Shown: piece after piece, positions 5,482-7,141 of the stretch
Position numbering within the stretch: the first letter of the stretch is position 1
Layout of the letters: each line of letters starts with the position of its first letter
Origin: Clostridia bacterium
GTDB taxonomy: Bacteria > Bacillota > Clostridia > Christensenellales > CAG-1252
Length of the DNA stretch: 7,141 bases
Assembly (NCBI GenBank): GCA_016296985.1
Contig: JAEDHM010000078.1
Span: 1 to 7,141, forward strand
Direction of reading: 5' to 3'
The notes under the pieces: generated by a model
Database searches by the model: none
Seen by the model: only the letters and a program-made list of their open reading frames with translations
What the model was told of the DNA's origin: nothing
Program-made: the position numbers and the translations under genes

Positions 5482-6459
5482 ATGAAAACTTGGAAAATTT
5501 TTGACGTAGGCAATATCCAACTTCAAGAAACGGAGCTTTCTGCCGAAAATTTAGTAAAAATCAAGGTTACAAAAGTGCCTTTTTTGGGTACTGATTTAAA
5601 CGCCTTTTATGGCAAAAACAAGGTTATGCCTATCACCCCCGGTAGGCTTGCCGTTGGTCTTGTCAGCGAAGCTGATCCCCTCACCGGGTTGCAAAAGGGT
5701 GAAAAAGTTGTGGTTTCTCCCTATCTTAAAGCACCCAAGGGAAAGGGCGTTTTGGTTTATGGCGTTGACGTTGACGGTTTTTTGTCAGATTATATCGCTC
5801 AACCCTTTGAAAACGTTTATTCTCTCCCCGACGGCGTAAGTGAAGACGAGGCTTTGTTTGCGGAAAACGTTGCTTTGGCAAACAAAACTTTTTCCATTTT
5901 GCATATCGATTCTCATGAATACGTCGTTGTTTTGGGTGCAAACGCTCAGGGCTTGATTTTGGCGCAACTTGCAAATTATTATCACGCAATCCCCATTTTG
6001 ATTGACAAGGATGAAAACAAACTCGACTTGGCTCGTGACTACGGTATTTGCTATTGCGTAAACAGCGAAGTGCAAGACGTCAAACAGCGCGTTTTAGAAA
6101 TCACCGGCGGAAACATGGCGGACTACGCAGTCTTTGAAGCAAAGGGTGGTCTTGACCCCTCTCTTGCAATCAACCTTACCAAAAACCAAGGTAGCGTTGC
6201 AATCATCGGTCTTACAAAACAAGGTGATCCGCTCAATGCGGATATCCGTACCATTTTGACAAAAGAACTTACTGTTGTTGGCATTGGCGACGGACACGAA
6301 GAATTCCCTGCCGCAATCAACCTTCTTGCAAACAAGGCAATCGACGTAGGCGGTTTGGTTGACGAAAGAATTCCTCTTGAAGATTGCGTTGAGTTTTTTG
6401 AAAAACTTACTCCCAACTACCTTGATAACAAAATGCGAATTTTGTTTGAAAGCCACTAA
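5482..6459 (+). CDS. Medium-chain dehydrogenase/reductase-like protein lacking the catalytic zinc ligands
   Basis: A 325-residue protein with the two-domain fold of zinc-type alcohol/polyol dehydrogenases: a GroES-like N-terminal half and a Rossmann NAD-binding half. The usual CGTD block reads LGTD (35-38), so the zinc cysteine is L35. The usual PGHE reads PGRL (53-56), so histidine and glutamate are also lost. The four-cysteine structural zinc loop is absent. E128 in the usual AEP region remains. The nucleotide-binding loop is VVVLGANAQG (148-157), and D175 at the end of the next strand favours NAD over NADP. A GGMADYAVFE-like segment (210-219) and IIGLTKQGDP (241-250) fit the Rossmann half. 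The start MKTWKI aligns with family N-termini, yet there is no Shine-Dalgarno. Substrate and activity cannot be assigned, and it may be a non-catalytic or zinc-independent member. It stands alone between a strong promoter and a terminator. Confidence 0.85.
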   Translation: MKTWKIFDVGNIQLQETELSAENLVKIKVTKVPFLGTDLNAFYGKNKVMPITPGRLAVGLVSEADPLTGLQKGEKVVVSPYLKAPKGKGVLVYGVDVDGFLSDYIAQPFENVYSLPDGVSEDEALFAENVALANKTFSILHIDSHEYVVVLGANAQGLILAQLANYYHAIPILIDKDENKLDLARDYGICYCVNSEVQDVKQRVLEITGGNMADYAVFEAKGGLDPSLAINLTKNQGSVAIIGLTKQGDPLNADIRTILTKELTVVGIGDGHEEFPAAINLLANKAIDVGGLVDERIPLEDCVEFFEKLTPNYLDNKMRILFESH

Positions 6460-6498
6460 AAAAGCAAAAAGGTTTGAAAATTTTTCAAACCTTTTTTT
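6460..6498. terminator. Bidirectional rho-independent terminator
   Basis: AAAAAGGTTTGAAAA (6466-6480) pairs with TTTTCAAACCTTTTT (6482-6496), a stem of up to 15 bp. Downstream on the plus strand the arm runs into T at 6492-6498, and on the minus strand a U-rich tail (complement of 6460-6470) follows. It begins right after the dehydrogenase stop. It can also stop transcripts from the convergent ATPase gene, about 80 bases after its stop codon. Confidence 0.88.
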
Positions 6499-6560
6499 AT
6501 GCCCTCGACTTTCATTTTTTCTAATATTTTATTTTAAAAAGGAATATGAATTTACTTTTT

Positions 6561-6579
6561 TAAAACACTTTGTGTTTTA
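6561..6579. repeat. Short hairpin next to the ATPase stop codon
   Basis: TAAAACAC (6561-6568) pairs over 8 bp with GTGTTTTA (6572-6579) around a 3-base loop, just after the minus-strand stop. The T-rich tail lies on the plus-strand side, so it is a better terminator for rightward than for leftward transcription. It could be a second barrier against read-through from the dehydrogenase gene. Confidence 0.4.
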
Positions 6580-7141
6580 TTATTTATTTCTTTTTAAAAG
6601 CAAAGCGGAATTAAGCACTACCAAAATTGAGTTTAAGTTATGCACCAAAGCGCCGGTTGCAGGACTTAGGATACCCAACAAACTTAAAACTACCGCAATC
6701 AAGTTTACGCACATTGCAACCGCAATATTTACCTTTACGGTGGACAAAACTCGCTTGCTTAATTTTATCGCGCTTACCACCTTTTTCATATCGCCGTCAA
6801 GTATTGCCATATCCGCCGCCTCAACAGTGATATCGCTGTTTAGTACGTCCATTGCTATACCGCAATCTGCGCCTGCTAGGGAGGGAGCGTCGTTGATGCC
6901 GTCGCCTACCATACATACCCTTTCGCCATTTTTCTTGCATTCGGTTATCACGTCAAGTTTATCCTTGGGCAACAACTCGGCTTTCACCTCGTCCACACCG
7001 CAAATGCTTGCGATTTTTTCACCGCTTTGAGTATTGTCACCTGTAAGCATAAGAGTTTTTATACCCATTTCCTTGATAGATGACACTGCCTCGGTAGCCG
7101 TTTCCTTTATGGTATCGGAGAATACTAAAATACCTTTCAAT
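6580..7141 (-). CDS. Heavy-metal-translocating P-type ATPase, C-terminal part (cut by window edge)
   Basis: The last 186 residues of a membrane pump that uses ATP to move a metal cation. The fragment begins inside the P-domain and has MLTGDN (31-36), the KAELLPKDK segment (53-61) and the hinge MVGDGINDAPSLAGADCGIAM (77-97, with GDGIND at 79-84), all hallmarks of the P1B family. Two membrane segments follow at about 135-158 and 163-183, and the protein ends in KRNK. The metal-binding N-terminus, the CPx-type transport motif, the phosphorylated DKTG and the HP motif lie outside the window. In the last membrane segment the sequence HNLNS (167-171) differs from the SS pattern of copper pumps and the DxG pattern of zinc/cadmium pumps, so the metal cannot be assigned. 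The first codon visible is an internal TTG leucine, not a start. Confidence 0.93.
   Translation of the reverse strand, partial: LKGILVFSDTIKETATEAVSSIKEMGIKTLMLTGDNTQSGEKIASICGVDEVKAELLPKDKLDVITECKKNGERVCMVGDGINDAPSLAGADCGIAMDVLNSDITVEAADMAILDGDMKKVVSAIKLSKRVLSTVKVNIAVAMCVNLIAVVLSLLGILSPATGALVHNLNSILVVLNSALLLKRNK

Noticed and set aside
5726..6456. Minus-strand open frames of 87-120 codons within the dehydrogenase-like gene.
   Set aside because: They are antisense to a frame with clear family motifs, a strong promoter and a terminator, and none shows a recognisable domain.
6530..6570. An imperfect AT-rich inverted repeat (TTTTAAAAAG with a matching arm) between the bidirectional terminator and the ATPase stop.
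   Set aside because: One arm has an extra base and the composition is almost pure A/T, so chance is enough to explain it.
6359..7030. A 223-codon open frame on the plus strand overlapping the dehydrogenase end and the ATPase gene.
   Set aside because: It lies antisense to the clearly conserved ATPase, crosses the terminator hairpin, has low-complexity Ser/Thr/Phe-rich composition, and resembles no protein I know.

Overview
The window looks like a chromosomal segment from a moderately AT-rich low-GC Gram-positive bacterium, most likely a clostridium (Bacillota, Clostridia). The reasons are the gene order rpmE, DUF1385 (YqhQ-type), prmC, prfA, which is characteristic of that group; the purine-rich Shine-Dalgarno sites; the sigma-A-type promoters with TATAAT boxes; and the U-tailed hairpin terminators. 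No mobile element, tRNA, rRNA, CRISPR array or phage gene is visible. This placement is inference from gene content, not from a database match.

Layout, left to right. Positions 1-472 (minus) hold the N-terminal part of tryptophanyl-tRNA synthetase (trpS), cut by the window edge. It lies 5 bases downstream of threonine synthase (thrC, 478-1974, minus), which has its own extended -10 promoter inside a near-symmetrical palindrome. Next come prfA (release factor 1, 2092-3162, minus) and a 594-residue protein (3164-4948, minus) that joins a DUF1385 membrane domain to PrmC, the methyltransferase that modifies the GGQ glutamine of release factors. The two genes are separated by one base, so the modifying enzyme and its substrate are probably translationally coupled. 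Two tandem terminator hairpins (4967-5022) separate this pair from rpmE (ribosomal protein L31, 5032-5238, minus), which has a near-consensus promoter at 5278-5306.

The 243-base divergent region between rpmE and the next gene is AT-rich. It carries the rpmE promoter and, for the rightward gene, an extended -10 promoter ending only 9 bases before the start codon. That gene (5482-6459, plus) encodes a medium-chain dehydrogenase-like protein that keeps a Rossmann NAD-binding fold but has lost the usual catalytic zinc ligands. A long hairpin at 6460-6498 can act as terminator in both directions. It separates the dehydrogenase from a convergent gene, the C-terminal 186 residues of a heavy-metal P-type ATPase (6580-7141, minus), cut by the right edge.

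The left part is translation-centred: L31, release factor and its methylase, TrpRS, plus threonine synthesis. The right part is an unrelated oxidoreductase-like gene and a metal pump. The most notable points are the DUF1385-PrmC fusion, which may have an internal start that would release free PrmC; the zinc-less dehydrogenase with an apparently leaderless mRNA; and the palindromic thrC promoter. I see no convincing evidence of a wholly new multi-gene system.
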